Source of the DNA: CAYGZQ01 sp964354375 [NCBI: uncultured Planctomycetota bacterium] | GTDB taxonomy: Bacteria; JAJVIF01; JAPKYR01 | Length of the DNA: 7,692 bases | Assembly: GCA_964354375.1 (NCBI GenBank) | Contig: CAYGZQ010000108.1 | Coordinates: 1 to 7,692, forward strand | Direction of reading: 5' to 3' | Translations under genes and position numbers: made by a program | Shown: piece after piece, positions 1 to 6,782 of the stretch | Layout: every line of letters starts with the position of its first letter | Numbering within the stretch: the stretch's first letter is position 1 | The notes under the pieces: generated by a model | Seen by the model: the letters and a program-made list of their open reading frames with translations, nothing else | The model's database searches: none | What the model was told of the DNA's origin: nothing

Positions 1-3000
1 ACCGGGTTCGCCGGGTCGCTGACATCCACGGGGAGAATCTGGCTTCCGAAGTTGCTGACGTAGACCCAGTTGCCCACAACGCAGACATCGAGCGCGTCGG
101 AAAAGTTGACCTGATCGACGAGCTCGGCGCCGGACGGGCCGTCCGGATTGATGATCAGCAGACCCGCGCTCCCGGCTGCGTAGACATATGTGCCGTCGAA
201 ATCGACACCTGTGACCGCTGCCGCCGTCACGTAGGAAGTGTAGTGCGGATTGGTCGGGTCGCTTACGTCGACGACCAGAACGCCGCCGTCGTAATCGGCC
301 ACAAAGACCCGCTCGTTGTCAGGATCGGTCACGACCTCCCACGCGTTGCCCGACGTGTTGAAGGAGCCGATTACCTGCGGCGCGTGCGGATCGCTCACCT
401 GCGACGGCGTGACGGACAGGTCGACCGTGTTGTTCTCCTCGTTGCCGGCCTGGTCCTCGGCCCGTACCGCCACGAAATATTCCTCATCGTTGTTGAGTCC
501 GGTGAGTTTCCACTGATAGTCATAGCTCCCGCCGCCGGAAGCACTGACTGCATCGGCGTGCTGAGCGGCGCCGAAGTCGAACGGAAGATTCTGAGTCCAG
601 TACACGTTATAAACCACCGGCGGGGTGAGCGGATCGCTCGCAGAATTCCATCTCAGCATTGCGGCGGCGTATTGCGGCTCGATATCCTGAACGCCCACGG
701 TGTCGTCCCACGTTGGAGGCTCGATGTCCACCCCGACCTGGAAGGGTCCGAAAGTCCTCGGGAACTCCGAATAGTCGACCATCACACCCTCTTCCGTGCC
801 CACGTCCTTGTAGCTTGTAAGAACCAACTCATATTCCGCGTTCTCGGTGATCCCGCTCAGGTCGATCGTCAGAAAATACCTTCTCGGGCTGGTCGCGAAG
901 TTGACCTCATTGCTGAAGCCGCCGATGATCGCGCGATTGGTGCCGTGGAAATTGCCGCTCGCAATCAACGCGTCGCCGCCATCGAACGATTTGTTCCCGT
1001 TGGAGTCCCGATAGAGGTGAATTCCCGCCAGCTTGCTGGGAGGCATCGATCCCTGCTCGCTTACGATTAGCTTGTTGAAGTACACGCGGAACCCGACGTC
1101 CAGTTCGATCCATCCGATGAGCTTTCCGGAGCACTGCTGGTGCACAAACCCGGGGTTGATGCTGCCTGAGTCAAGGCTGAGGAAATTGTCCACCACCCTC
1201 ACGCTGATGGAATACTCCGACGCATTGCCGTTGGCGGCCGTGTACACCCTGATGTAATACGTCTGGCCGGGCTCGCACTGGACGCCCGATACTTCGTGGG
1301 AGTTGTTCGTATGGTTGACGACGGTTGACGAATCGACGAGATACTCTGGAGCCATCGAAGGATCCGAGTAAATCTGCAGGTCCAGGTTCTCGCCCCAAGT
1401 GTAGATGTCGAGGTCGACCGTGAGATACCCGTCCAGGTCCGCTGTGACCTTGTAGAGGTCCTCCGTGTCAATGTAATCGCCGCTGGTAGCCGCATTCAGG
1501 CTGTCGATGAGCTGCCCCTCATGTCCCGCAACATCGACGAAGCCGTTCGCATCTTCCTCGGCCGCGTATCGATCCGTCCCGTATATTGCCCTGACCAGAT
1601 TCACCCTGCCGTAGCCGGTGTAGATGTCGTATCCATTGACATTGAGATCGTCCGCGGTTTCCCTCAGACGGAATCGCAGCCATTCGGCCGATTCGGTCGG
1701 GAAATATGCTTTCAGGAGGGCGAACGAGGCCGCGATCATGGGAGTGGCGTTTGATGTACCGCCGAAGAAGAAATCGTCCACCCCGTCCCAATACTGGTTG
1801 GCACCGCCTCCGTACGTGGCTATGTAATGTTCGCCGAAGGCCATGATCTCAAGACCGTTGCCGTAGGTGGAGCCCCATCCGAACCCGGCAGCGTTGGAAA
1901 TCCGCACCTCGTCGATCGGAGCGTACGACCACGCCTGGCTGAACGGGCTGGTGGCTCCCACCTTTACTACGCTGTCCCAGGAACACGGGTAGTAGACATA
2001 CTGCCCGTCATCGTTTCCCGCTCCTCCGACCATGACCAGGCCGCTCGCGTAGGCATCATCCATCGCGGCCTTCATCGTGGGCGAGTCCTCGGTCGTGATG
2101 AACGACATAGTTACGATGTCCGCGCCATTATCGACCGCGTACTCGACCCCCTCTATCACCGCTGAATAGAAACCGTCATTGAACCCGATCCTGATTCCCA
2201 TCAGCCTCGCCGCGGGAGCGATTCCCGTGCAGCCTTTCAGATTATCCATGGTTGCAGCAACCACGCCCGCGCACGCCGTACCGTGATAGCTGTTGCCGCT
2301 ACCGTACTCTGTGATATCGTTGTCGTCCTCGTCCGTGTCCCAGCCGTAAATGTCGTCCACGTACCCGTTGTCGTCATCATCGACCCAATTGTTCGGAGTC
2401 TCGTCCTCGTTGATCCACATGTTGTTCGTGAGGTCCTCGTGCCAGGTCTGGATGCCGGTGTCGATGACGCAGACCACGATACCTTCGCCCTTTGTGACAT
2501 CCCACACCGAGCTTGCCCCGATCTTCGAAGGCCCGAACTGCTCGAAAACCGTCGACCGCGGGTCCTCATCGCTGTCGTCCGGGTTCTCCCAGAGCGGATC
2601 GTTCGGGAAATACGGGGCCTCGAGGAAATACACCCTGCCGTTCGGCTCGGCGAACTTCACTCCCGGAACCGACTTCATCTCGACCACCTTGTCCTCGACG
2701 GTGGAACCGTCCAGAATCTCCAGCCGGCACACAGTTCCCCAGTCGGTCGGTATGACGCGCTTCAACTTCAGTCCGTGATTCGCGAGGATCGACGAGACCT
2801 TCGCCTCAGCCCCTGGGAGGATCTTGCGGTCGCCCCCAACTGGGACAATTCCGACCTCGAAAGTCACCAGGACTTCCCCGGGAGCGAAGTCCGGGTCGTC
2901 CCCTGGACGGGGCATGGCCACGGGTGTGTACCCGATCGCGCCGTGCTGCGTGTCCCCAACTGGATTCGAGCCCGATGACTCGTGCAGTCCCGGGTCAAGG

Positions 3001-3104
3001 CTGTCGCCTGGAGCGACCGGACTCCCATGGGTGTTGCAGGAAATGGGAATCAGGGCAAACAGGATAAAGCACACAGCTTGTAGTAGTGAAACCGACTTAG
3101 GCAT
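1..3104 (-). CDS. Secreted multidomain subtilisin-like serine protease (S8 family) with PPC-like, Fn3-like and LVIVD propeller regions; 3' end missing
   Basis: This is an open frame of 1034 codons that runs off the left edge without a stop. Residues 1-23 form a signal peptide ending in PISC, possibly a lipobox, although Pro at -3 is unusual. Residues about 68-165 resemble the fervidolysin-type propeptide (PGEVLVTFE near the start). The S8 catalytic domain follows, at about 185-510. Its triad is Asp215 (VIDTG), His274 (YHGTACAG) and Ser451 (GGTSNATP), with oxyanion Asn364 (GGAGND), so all active-site residues are intact. After it come a PPC-like beta domain (about 515-635), an undefined beta region, an Fn3-like domain (about 792-895) and three LVIVD-type repeats (GGVLVVDVSDP, AGLLIINPDG, SQILPVDVSDP) from about 905 on. 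The last suggest a beta-propeller cut off by the window. The ATG is preceded by GAGGA six bases upstream. The likely role is an exported or surface-bound protease. The substrate is unknown. Confidence 0.95.
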   Translation of the reverse strand, partial: MPKSVSLLQAVCFILFALIPISCNTHGSPVAPGDSLDPGLHESSGSNPVGDTQHGAIGYTPVAMPRPGDDPDFAPGEVLVTFEVGIVPVGGDRKILPGAEAKVSSILANHGLKLKRVIPTDWGTVCRLEILDGSTVEDKVVEMKSVPGVKFAEPNGRVYFLEAPYFPNDPLWENPDDSDEDPRSTVFEQFGPSKIGASSVWDVTKGEGIVVCVIDTGIQTWHEDLTNNMWINEDETPNNWVDDDDNGYVDDIYGWDTDEDDNDITEYGSGNSYHGTACAGVVAATMDNLKGCTGIAPAARLMGIRIGFNDGFYSAVIEGVEYAVDNGADIVTMSFITTEDSPTMKAAMDDAYASGLVMVGGAGNDDGQYVYYPCSWDSVVKVGATSPFSQAWSYAPIDEVRISNAAGFGWGSTYGNGLEIMAFGEHYIATYGGGANQYWDGVDDFFFGGTSNATPMIAASFALLKAYFPTESAEWLRFRLRETADDLNVNGYDIYTGYGRVNLVRAIYGTDRYAAEEDANGFVDVAGHEGQLIDSLNAATSGDYIDTEDLYKVTADLDGYLTVDLDIYTWGENLDLQIYSDPSMAPEYLVDSSTVVNHTNNSHEVSGVQCEPGQTYYIRVYTAANGNASEYSISVRVVDNFLSLDSGSINPGFVHQQCSGKLIGWIELDVGFRVYFNKLIVSEQGSMPPSKLAGIHLYRDSNGNKSFDGGDALIASGNFHGTNRAIIGGFSNEVNFATSPRRYFLTIDLSGITENAEYELVLTSYKDVGTEEGVMVDYSEFPRTFGPFQVGVDIEPPTWDDTVGVQDIEPQYAAAMLRWNSASDPLTPPVVYNVYWTQNLPFDFGAAQHADAVSASGGGSYDYQWKLTGLNNDEEYFVAVRAEDQAGNEENNTVDLSVTPSQVSDPHAPQVIGSFNTSGNAWEVVTDPDNERVFVADYDGGVLVVDVSDPTNPHYTSYVTAAAVTGVDFDGTYVYAAGSAGLLIINPDGPSGAELVDQVNFSDALDVCVVGNWVYVSNFGSQILPVDVSDPANP

Positions 3105-3276
3105 GTGAAGTCCTCATAGGTTGGCAGATGCAGAAGAGACTTTGGAAAGTTGGCTCAATTATAATAGAAAAGGAGCGGATTTACATCTCCGATCTTGAGA
3201 AGTCCTGACGTCACGAATTTGTGCCACAAGGGCAACAATTCCTCTGCGTATCAGTCAGAGAGTCGGAGGGACGACA
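3105..3276. promoter_or_regulatory. AT-rich divergent intergenic region; candidate promoter for the protease
   Basis: This 172-base gap lies between the leftward protease gene and the rightward membrane-protein gene. It is clearly richer in A and T than its surroundings. On the minus strand a perfect TATAAT occupies 3163-3158, with a weak -35 match (TGTAAA, 3185-3180) at a 16-base spacing. This would give a leader of roughly 45 bases for the protease. A TATAAT also reads on the plus strand at 3160-3165 but has no recognisable -35 box. A short inverted repeat, TTGTG-C-CACAA at 3219-3229, lies before the plus-strand gene and could be an operator, though it is too short to be sure. No small coding frame with a ribosome site was seen here. 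Confidence 0.4.
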
Positions 3277-3750
3277 ATGTACGGGTTCGGGACGGCATAC
3301 GGGGCTCTGGCCATTCTGCTTGCGATCTGGATCTACAACGATGCCGAGGAGCACAACCAGGACGGCATTGTCTGGGCCATCATGGTCTTTGTGTTCACCA
3401 TACCGGCCCTGATGATCTATTTCCTCTTCTTCCGTCAGGGGATCGCACCGCCTGTCAAGCACAAGGCGATCAGCCGTAACGAGGATTTTCTGATCCGGGC
3501 GAAATATGCCTCTCACAAGTCCAACGGCTCGGAGCGGTCTCAAGATGACACAGGTTTCTCCGACCCGGAGCTGGATCGCCTCATCGAAGCCGGAAAGCTA
3601 TCGGAAGCAAGGGCTCACCTTGAAGAAATGGTCAAGATCGCGCGGGAGATGAATGACAACGAGACTGTCCGTAACTACTCGAGATATCGCTCCCGGATCG
3701 TGGCCGCATCAACCAGATCGTCGGGAAGGTCGACGACAAACGGGGGCTGA
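3277..3750 (+). CDS. Small two-helix membrane protein with helical C-terminal tail, paralog A
   Basis: This protein has 157 residues, and I do not recognise a named family. The ATG follows a GGAGG about eight bases upstream. Two hydrophobic segments, at about 5-20 and 30-52, are separated by a short polar loop with Tyr-Asn-Asp-Ala. This layout resembles the PLDc_N-like two-helix membrane domain. A basic linker (about 53-95) leads to a charged helical tail at 96-141 that contains ELDRLIEAGKLSEAR and IAREM. The tail looks like a single TPR-like helical hairpin and is probably cytoplasmic. The next gene encodes a protein of the same architecture. The tails match at 25 of 46 positions by hand count, so the pair arose by tandem duplication. 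A role in protein contact at the inner membrane is a guess. The C-terminus is Ser/Thr/Arg-rich and probably disordered. Confidence 0.88.
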   Translation: MYGFGTAYGALAILLAIWIYNDAEEHNQDGIVWAIMVFVFTIPALMIYFLFFRQGIAPPVKHKAISRNEDFLIRAKYASHKSNGSERSQDDTGFSDPELDRLIEAGKLSEARAHLEEMVKIAREMNDNETVRNYSRYRSRIVAASTRSSGRSTTNGG

Positions 3751-3782
3751 TGTGCTACATTTGCATCAGCAGAATCTGATGC
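3747..3782 (+). repeat. CTGATG / CATCAG / CTGATG alternating inverted repeats
   Basis: The gap between the two paralogs starts with CTGATG (3747-3752, overlapping the stop codon of paralog A). CATCAG (3764-3769) and CTGATG (3776-3781) follow. The middle copy can pair with either outer copy. The downstream pairing is the better one: GCATCAG (3763-3769) with CTGATGC (3776-3782), seven base pairs around a six-base loop. No T-run follows, so it is not a standard intrinsic terminator. It could be a small mRNA processing or attenuation hairpin within the operon, or chance. Confidence 0.4.
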
Positions 3783-3819
3783 GGAAACGGGAGCGATCAG
3801 GCATGGGGAGGTACCTGTC

Positions 3820-4350
3820 ATGAGTGATGCCGGCGGGGTCATCTTTGGTTTCATAATATTGATGGTCCACATCGCGATCCTCGCATGGGTTTACAGCGAC
3901 GCGAACGACAAGGGTCATAGCGGGTGTCTATGGGCATTCCTTGTGTTCTTCTTCGGGCTTTTCGCCCTGGCCGCTTACCTGATCTTCTTCCATGGCTTCC
4001 CGGCGACGACCAGTCACAGGGCGGTGGACCGCAGCGATGACCTCCAGTATCGCTCGAAATTTCGGGGATCGGCTCCCCCGAGCGGTTCCTGGCAGAGCTC
4101 GGGTCAGTGGGGACAGCCGTCGGCCATGACGAGCGCGCCCACCGCCGATCCCGGCTTCCGGGACGATGAGCTGGACAGGCTTATTTCCGAAGGGAAGCTG
4201 ACTGAAGCCCGCGCGTATCTCCGCGACATGCAGGCCGTCGCCCGCGAAATGGGCGACACCAAGGGACTGGCCAACTACAGGCTCTATGAGGGAAAAATCA
4301 GCCGGGCTGCGAGCAGTCCGGGCAAAGGCACGTTCGGAAGCCGATATTGA
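3820..4350 (+). CDS. Small two-helix membrane protein with helical C-terminal tail, paralog B
   Basis: This 176-residue protein has the same architecture as the gene 69 bases upstream. The ATG is preceded by GGGGAGG with a nine-base gap. Hydrophobic helices lie at about 6-25 and 36-57, joined by a loop with Tyr-Ser-Asp-Ala-Asn-Asp. The signature after helix 2 (HRAVDRSDDLQYRSK) aligns with HKAISRNEDFLIRAK in paralog A. The linker at about 74-114 is longer than in paralog A and rich in Ser, Gly, Gln, Pro and Trp, so the two proteins differ mostly in tether length. The conserved tail (115-160) contains DDELDRLISEGKLTEAR and VAREMGD. Both membrane parts resemble PLDc_N-like domains, but no catalytic domain follows. 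Function is unknown. Two co-transcribed diverged copies could form a heteromeric membrane complex, which is inference. Confidence 0.88.
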   Translation: MSDAGGVIFGFIILMVHIAILAWVYSDANDKGHSGCLWAFLVFFFGLFALAAYLIFFHGFPATTSHRAVDRSDDLQYRSKFRGSAPPSGSWQSSGQWGQPSAMTSAPTADPGFRDDELDRLISEGKLTEARAYLRDMQAVAREMGDTKGLANYRLYEGKISRAASSPGKGTFGSRY

Positions 4351-4409
4351 CATCGCCTGCGTCTTTGGCTCTTGCTTCGACAAATCGTACGGGGTATCGT
4401 GACGGCGCG

Positions 4410-5399
4410 ATGGAGATGACCAATCGCGAACGCTTCCGCGCGTGCATGAGTTTTCTGCCGGTCGATCGCATGCCCGTGATCGAACCGTTCAAATGGTGGA
4501 ACCTCACCCTTGAGCGCTGGCGCTCGGAGGGGCTTCCTGCGAACACCGATCCTGTGGATTTCTTCGGCCTCGACCCCCATCATCAGGACTGGATCGGTCC
4601 CGGGCCGGACAAGAATCCCGATCGCGACGACGGCCTCTGGGATGTCGATTCGTTCGATTCCTACGAGCACGCAAAACGACATCTCTATCCCGCGAAACCG
4701 TTCGATCCGGACCCTCTGGACGCCCTGAAATCCCGGCAGGCGAGGGGAGATGTCTACCTCTGGATCACCGTCGAGGGCTTCTTCTGGTTCCCGAGGGTGC
4801 TCTTCGGGATCGAACGCCACTTCACCGCCTTCTATGAGCTTCCCGAGTTGATGCACGCTATCAATAGAGACCTCCTCGAATACAACAAGCGAGTGATGAC
4901 ACAGTACTCGTCCCATGTCGTCCCCGACTGGATGACCGTCGCCGAAGACATGAGCTTCAACTCGGGCCCGATGATCGGGAAGGACCTGTTCGACGAGTTT
5001 ATGCGTCCATATTACGTGGAGCTTGTCGCTCACGCGCGCGAGTGCGGCATTTCGTTCGTGTTCGTCGACACGGACGGCGACTGCTCCGCTATTATCCCCT
5101 GGTTTCATGAGGAGCTCGGAATCGACGGTTTCGTGCCGTTCGAGCGAAACGCGGGCATGGACCTGAGCGCCGAGCGCCTCAGACACCCGAAACTCAGGGT
5201 GATCGGCGGCTTTAACAAGAGAGCCATGTTCACAAGCGTCGGTGAGCTCGTGGCCGAATTCGAGTGCGCGCTCCCGGCGCTCAGAACCGGCGGAATCGTT
5301 CTCGGCTGCGATCACCAGACCCCACCGGATGTCTCTTTGGCGCAATACCGTCGCTACATCGAATTCCTCAGGGAATACGCTCGAAAGGCAGCCGTCTGA
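4410..5399 (+). CDS. Uroporphyrinogen decarboxylase-family (URO-D / MtaA-like) protein, non-haem subgroup
   Basis: This protein has 329 residues. The frame is open from a TTG at 4347, but that overlaps the previous stop. The ATG at 4410 was chosen because MEMTNRERFRACM and then PVDRMPV match the usual start of this family. Its ribosome site is weak. Other family landmarks are EDMSFNSGPMIGKDLFDEFM (about 189-208), the central FVDTDGD (218-224), IGGFNKRAM, and near the end LGCDHQTPPDVS followed by YRRYIEFLREY. Length and order fit the TIM-barrel URO-D superfamily. The haem-enzyme signature RQAGR near the N-terminus is absent, so haem synthesis is unlikely. Relatives transfer methyl groups to or from corrinoids through a zinc site with an HxC motif. 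Here the equivalent spot appears to read Asp220-Thr-Asp222, while Cys300 is kept. Methyltransferase or related function is possible. The substrate is unknown, and no corrinoid protein is adjacent. Confidence 0.9.
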   Translation: MEMTNRERFRACMSFLPVDRMPVIEPFKWWNLTLERWRSEGLPANTDPVDFFGLDPHHQDWIGPGPDKNPDRDDGLWDVDSFDSYEHAKRHLYPAKPFDPDPLDALKSRQARGDVYLWITVEGFFWFPRVLFGIERHFTAFYELPELMHAINRDLLEYNKRVMTQYSSHVVPDWMTVAEDMSFNSGPMIGKDLFDEFMRPYYVELVAHARECGISFVFVDTDGDCSAIIPWFHEELGIDGFVPFERNAGMDLSAERLRHPKLRVIGGFNKRAMFTSVGELVAEFECALPALRTGGIVLGCDHQTPPDVSLAQYRRYIEFLREYARKAAV

Positions 5400-5520
5400 G
5401 AGCATCCCCCCGAGTTTCCGAAGCCTCTTGAGAATATTGAAATGAGCCTGCGACCCGGACCGCGGAATGCGGCGATTTACAGGCGGCTCGCAGCGCTTCC
5501 TTTCGCTTGAGAGGCCACAT
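5400..5520 (+). promoter_or_regulatory. Intergenic spacer with strong ribosome site for the lipoprotein
   Basis: This 121-base gap holds no convincing terminator or promoter. GAGAGG at 5509-5514, six bases before the ATG at 5521, decides the start of the lipoprotein over the in-frame ATG at 5467. Using the earlier ATG would place 18 polar residues before the signal peptide and would leave the good ribosome site unused. Confidence 0.6.
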
Positions 5521-6264
5521 ATGAGACACGTCACTTTCATTCTTCTGGCGATTCTGATTCTGCCGCTGACGGCATGTCGCTTCGATGAGTACGGTTACGA
5601 CAATCCGACATACCCGTCCGGGGGCGAATACGACGGCGGCTACGGCGATGGGGGAGGGGGGGGATATGGCGGCGGAACGTACAACCCTCCCGATTACGAT
5701 GACGGGCCCGACTGGTCGCGTGATGTCGAGGGCCAGTGGGAGGGTTTCATGTGGGAGCAGTATCGATCGGACGGTCGTCCGCTCAGCAAAAAGAAGCTGG
5801 CGATGCGCTTCCAGTACGCGGACACCACATACACCTGGTCGGGACGTCACGAGTGGGTGAAGGCCAATGTCCTGGTCGACGGCCGTCCCGCCGCATCCTC
5901 CAAAACGGAGGTCACCTCGTCGGGCCGCATAGACTTCTCCTCCTATCAGAACGGCATCGATTTCGAGATGAATGGACACTTTTACGGCGACAGCGGGTCC
6001 GGGAACATGCAGCTCGAGTGGGACGAGAAGGTGACGGATAAGTATTCGGGCGAAACCGAGATGTGCTATGTGCGGGTGGGAGGGGACTTCGAGATGGACC
6101 GGGTGGTCGGCGATCACTGGGGAGCAGCATGGGCGCTCTTCGATCTCTACGGCGATGAAGGGATATGGGAGCTTCCCGATTATGTCTGGGAGACGGCGAC
6201 TCTTGAGGGTCTTGAGCACCTGGATGCCATAGAGGAGACTTTCGTGAGGGCGCCCGTTCAATAG
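5521..6264 (+). CDS. Outer-membrane-type lipoprotein with Gly/Tyr-rich linker, unknown function
   Basis: This protein has 247 residues. It begins with a textbook lipoprotein signal, MRH followed by a hydrophobic stretch and the lipobox LTAC with Cys19 as the lipidated residue. Residue +2 is Arg rather than Asp, which under enterobacterial Lol rules would favour transfer to the outer membrane. Residues 20-64 form a low-complexity linker of Gly, Tyr, Asp and Pro (for example GGYGDGGGGGYGGG). A globular part from about 65 (DWSRDVEGQWEGFMWEQY) has alternating polar and aromatic residues that suggest a beta-sandwich or lipocalin-like barrel. The last 40 residues are acidic and probably helical. 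I recognise no family. An eight-G run at 5656-5663 inside the linker could slip. The gene follows the URO-D gene at 121 bases and may share its transcript. Confidence 0.87.
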   Translation: MRHVTFILLAILILPLTACRFDEYGYDNPTYPSGGEYDGGYGDGGGGGYGGGTYNPPDYDDGPDWSRDVEGQWEGFMWEQYRSDGRPLSKKKLAMRFQYADTTYTWSGRHEWVKANVLVDGRPAASSKTEVTSSGRIDFSSYQNGIDFEMNGHFYGDSGSGNMQLEWDEKVTDKYSGETEMCYVRVGGDFEMDRVVGDHWGAAWALFDLYGDEGIWELPDYVWETATLEGLEHLDAIEETFVRAPVQ

Positions 6265-6285
6265 GCGATCACCGAGACAAGAAAA

Positions 6286-6299
6286 CCGCCGGACGGCGG
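6286..6299 (-). terminator. Intrinsic terminator of the two-peptide operon
   Basis: Read on the minus strand, CCGCCG-TC-CGGCGG is followed directly by TTTTCTTGT, the classic GC stem plus U-tract. It lies about 80 bases past the stop codon of the exported repeat peptide (6378) and so closes that transcript. On the plus strand the stem lies 21 bases past the lipoprotein stop but lacks a T-run on that side. It may still weakly separate the two converging units. Confidence 0.75.
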
Positions 6300-6377
6300 C
6301 TCATAGTACAACACATATCAGCCTTCTATGGGAAGCCCATCGCCTTTATCGTGCACGAATCGGAAACGGAGGGTGGC

Positions 6378-6617
6378 TCAGGTAATTCTCGTCGGGGCAG
6401 GTGCCGGGCAAATCAGACCCAGAAGCCACTCATCCCAATCGATCCCCTCCAGGAGAAGCCACTCGTCCCAGTCAATACCGTCCAGGAGAGGTGTGGCCTC
6501 ATCCGCTACGATAGCAGTCGCGGGAGAGCCGTCCGCTCCGCCTGCTCTGAGAGCGGCGACGGCAAACGGACCGCTGAAAAGCACCGCAAGGCTCAGTGCG
6601 ATCAAGACGTATCTCAT
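6378..6617 (-). CDS. Exported 79-residue peptide with two tandem GIDWDEW repeats
   Basis: The ATG at 6617 sits six bases from AGAGGAG. A GTG directly before it (6620) is an alternative start that adds one residue. Residues 1 to about 21 form a Sec signal peptide (MRYVLIALSLAVLF, then SGPFAVA) with likely cleavage after AVA. The mature part is about 58 residues. A small-residue spacer is followed by two exact-length 11-residue repeats, LDGIDWDEWLL (45-55) and LEGIDWDEWLL (56-66), then GLICPAPAPTRIT with a single Cys70. The repeat DNA (6485-6453 and 6452-6420) differs at six of 33 bases. Five of these are silent and one is Asp to Glu, good evidence that the peptide is translated and selected. 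It follows the 34-residue gene by about a dozen bases. I recognise no family. A secreted signal, precursor peptide or envelope-binding peptide are all open. Confidence 0.75.
   Translation of the reverse strand: MRYVLIALSLAVLFSGPFAVAALRAGGADGSPATAIVADEATPLLDGIDWDEWLLLEGIDWDEWLLGLICPAPAPTRIT
6420..6485 (-). repeat. Tandem 33-bp coding repeat (two copies)
   Basis: Two adjacent 33-base units at 6485-6453 and 6452-6420 on the minus strand encode the two DWDEW-containing repeats of the exported peptide. They match at 27 of 33 bases by hand count, and five of the six differences are at silent third positions. The duplication is therefore not recent, and its protein product has been conserved. Confidence 0.9.
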
Positions 6618-6623
6618 CACGCG

Positions 6624-6630
6624 CTCCTCT
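6624..6630 (-). promoter_or_regulatory. Ribosome binding site overlapping the upstream stop codon (translational coupling)
   Basis: AGAGGAG on the minus strand shares its first base with the last base of the TGA that ends the 34-residue peptide. It lies six bases before the ATG of the exported peptide. A ribosome finishing the first peptide is thus placed to start the second, so the two are probably made together. Confidence 0.7.
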
Positions 6631-6734
6631 CAGTCCAGCCAGATCCAGCGCTCGGGGAACTCGCCCAGCCTCGGGGACGGGGGCGTGTTCTCCATCTGCT
6701 GCGAATCCGGGTAACTGGAATGCTCCTGTTTCAT
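6630..6734 (-). CDS. 34-residue peptide, first gene of the two-peptide operon
   Basis: This short frame encodes MKQEHSSYPDSQQ, then MENTPPSPRLGEFPERWIWLD. Its ATG is preceded by GGGAGG with an eight-base gap, as strong a ribosome site as any in the window. Nearly all codons end in G or C, as in neighbouring genes, and the stop touches the ribosome site of the next gene. There is no signal peptide or membrane segment, so it should be cytoplasmic unless exported by a partner. The first half is polar, the middle is Pro-rich, and the end is aromatic and acidic (RWIWLD). It shares a Trp/acidic flavour with the exported repeat peptide but no clear homology. It could be a peptide precursor, a regulator or an antidote-like partner. 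I recognise no family, and real expression is likely but unproven. Confidence 0.6.
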   Translation of the reverse strand: MKQEHSSYPDSQQMENTPPSPRLGEFPERWIWLD

Positions 6735-6782
6735 GATGTTTTCCTCCCTGAACTCACTTTAAGGGAGTTTAGGTTAGTTCAA

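Noticed and set aside
243-1070. 275-residue plus-strand open frame
   Set aside because: It is antisense to the propeller and Fn3-like part of the protease frame, which is continuous and has recognisable domains. The plus-strand product is Arg/Val-rich with no family features.
2283-2978. 231-residue plus-strand open frame
   Set aside because: It is antisense to the propeptide and catalytic Asp and His regions of the protease, and it lacks coding features.
3121-3165. Plus-strand sigma70 promoter using TATAAT at 3160-3165
   Set aside because: No acceptable -35 box lies 15-19 bases upstream, and the start would leave a leader of over 100 bases. The overlapping minus-strand box is somewhat better supported.
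4284-5540. 418-residue minus-strand open frame
   Set aside because: It lies antisense to the URO-D gene, whose protein matches a known family along its length. The antisense frame has no ribosome site or recognisable domain and arises from GC-rich codon structure.
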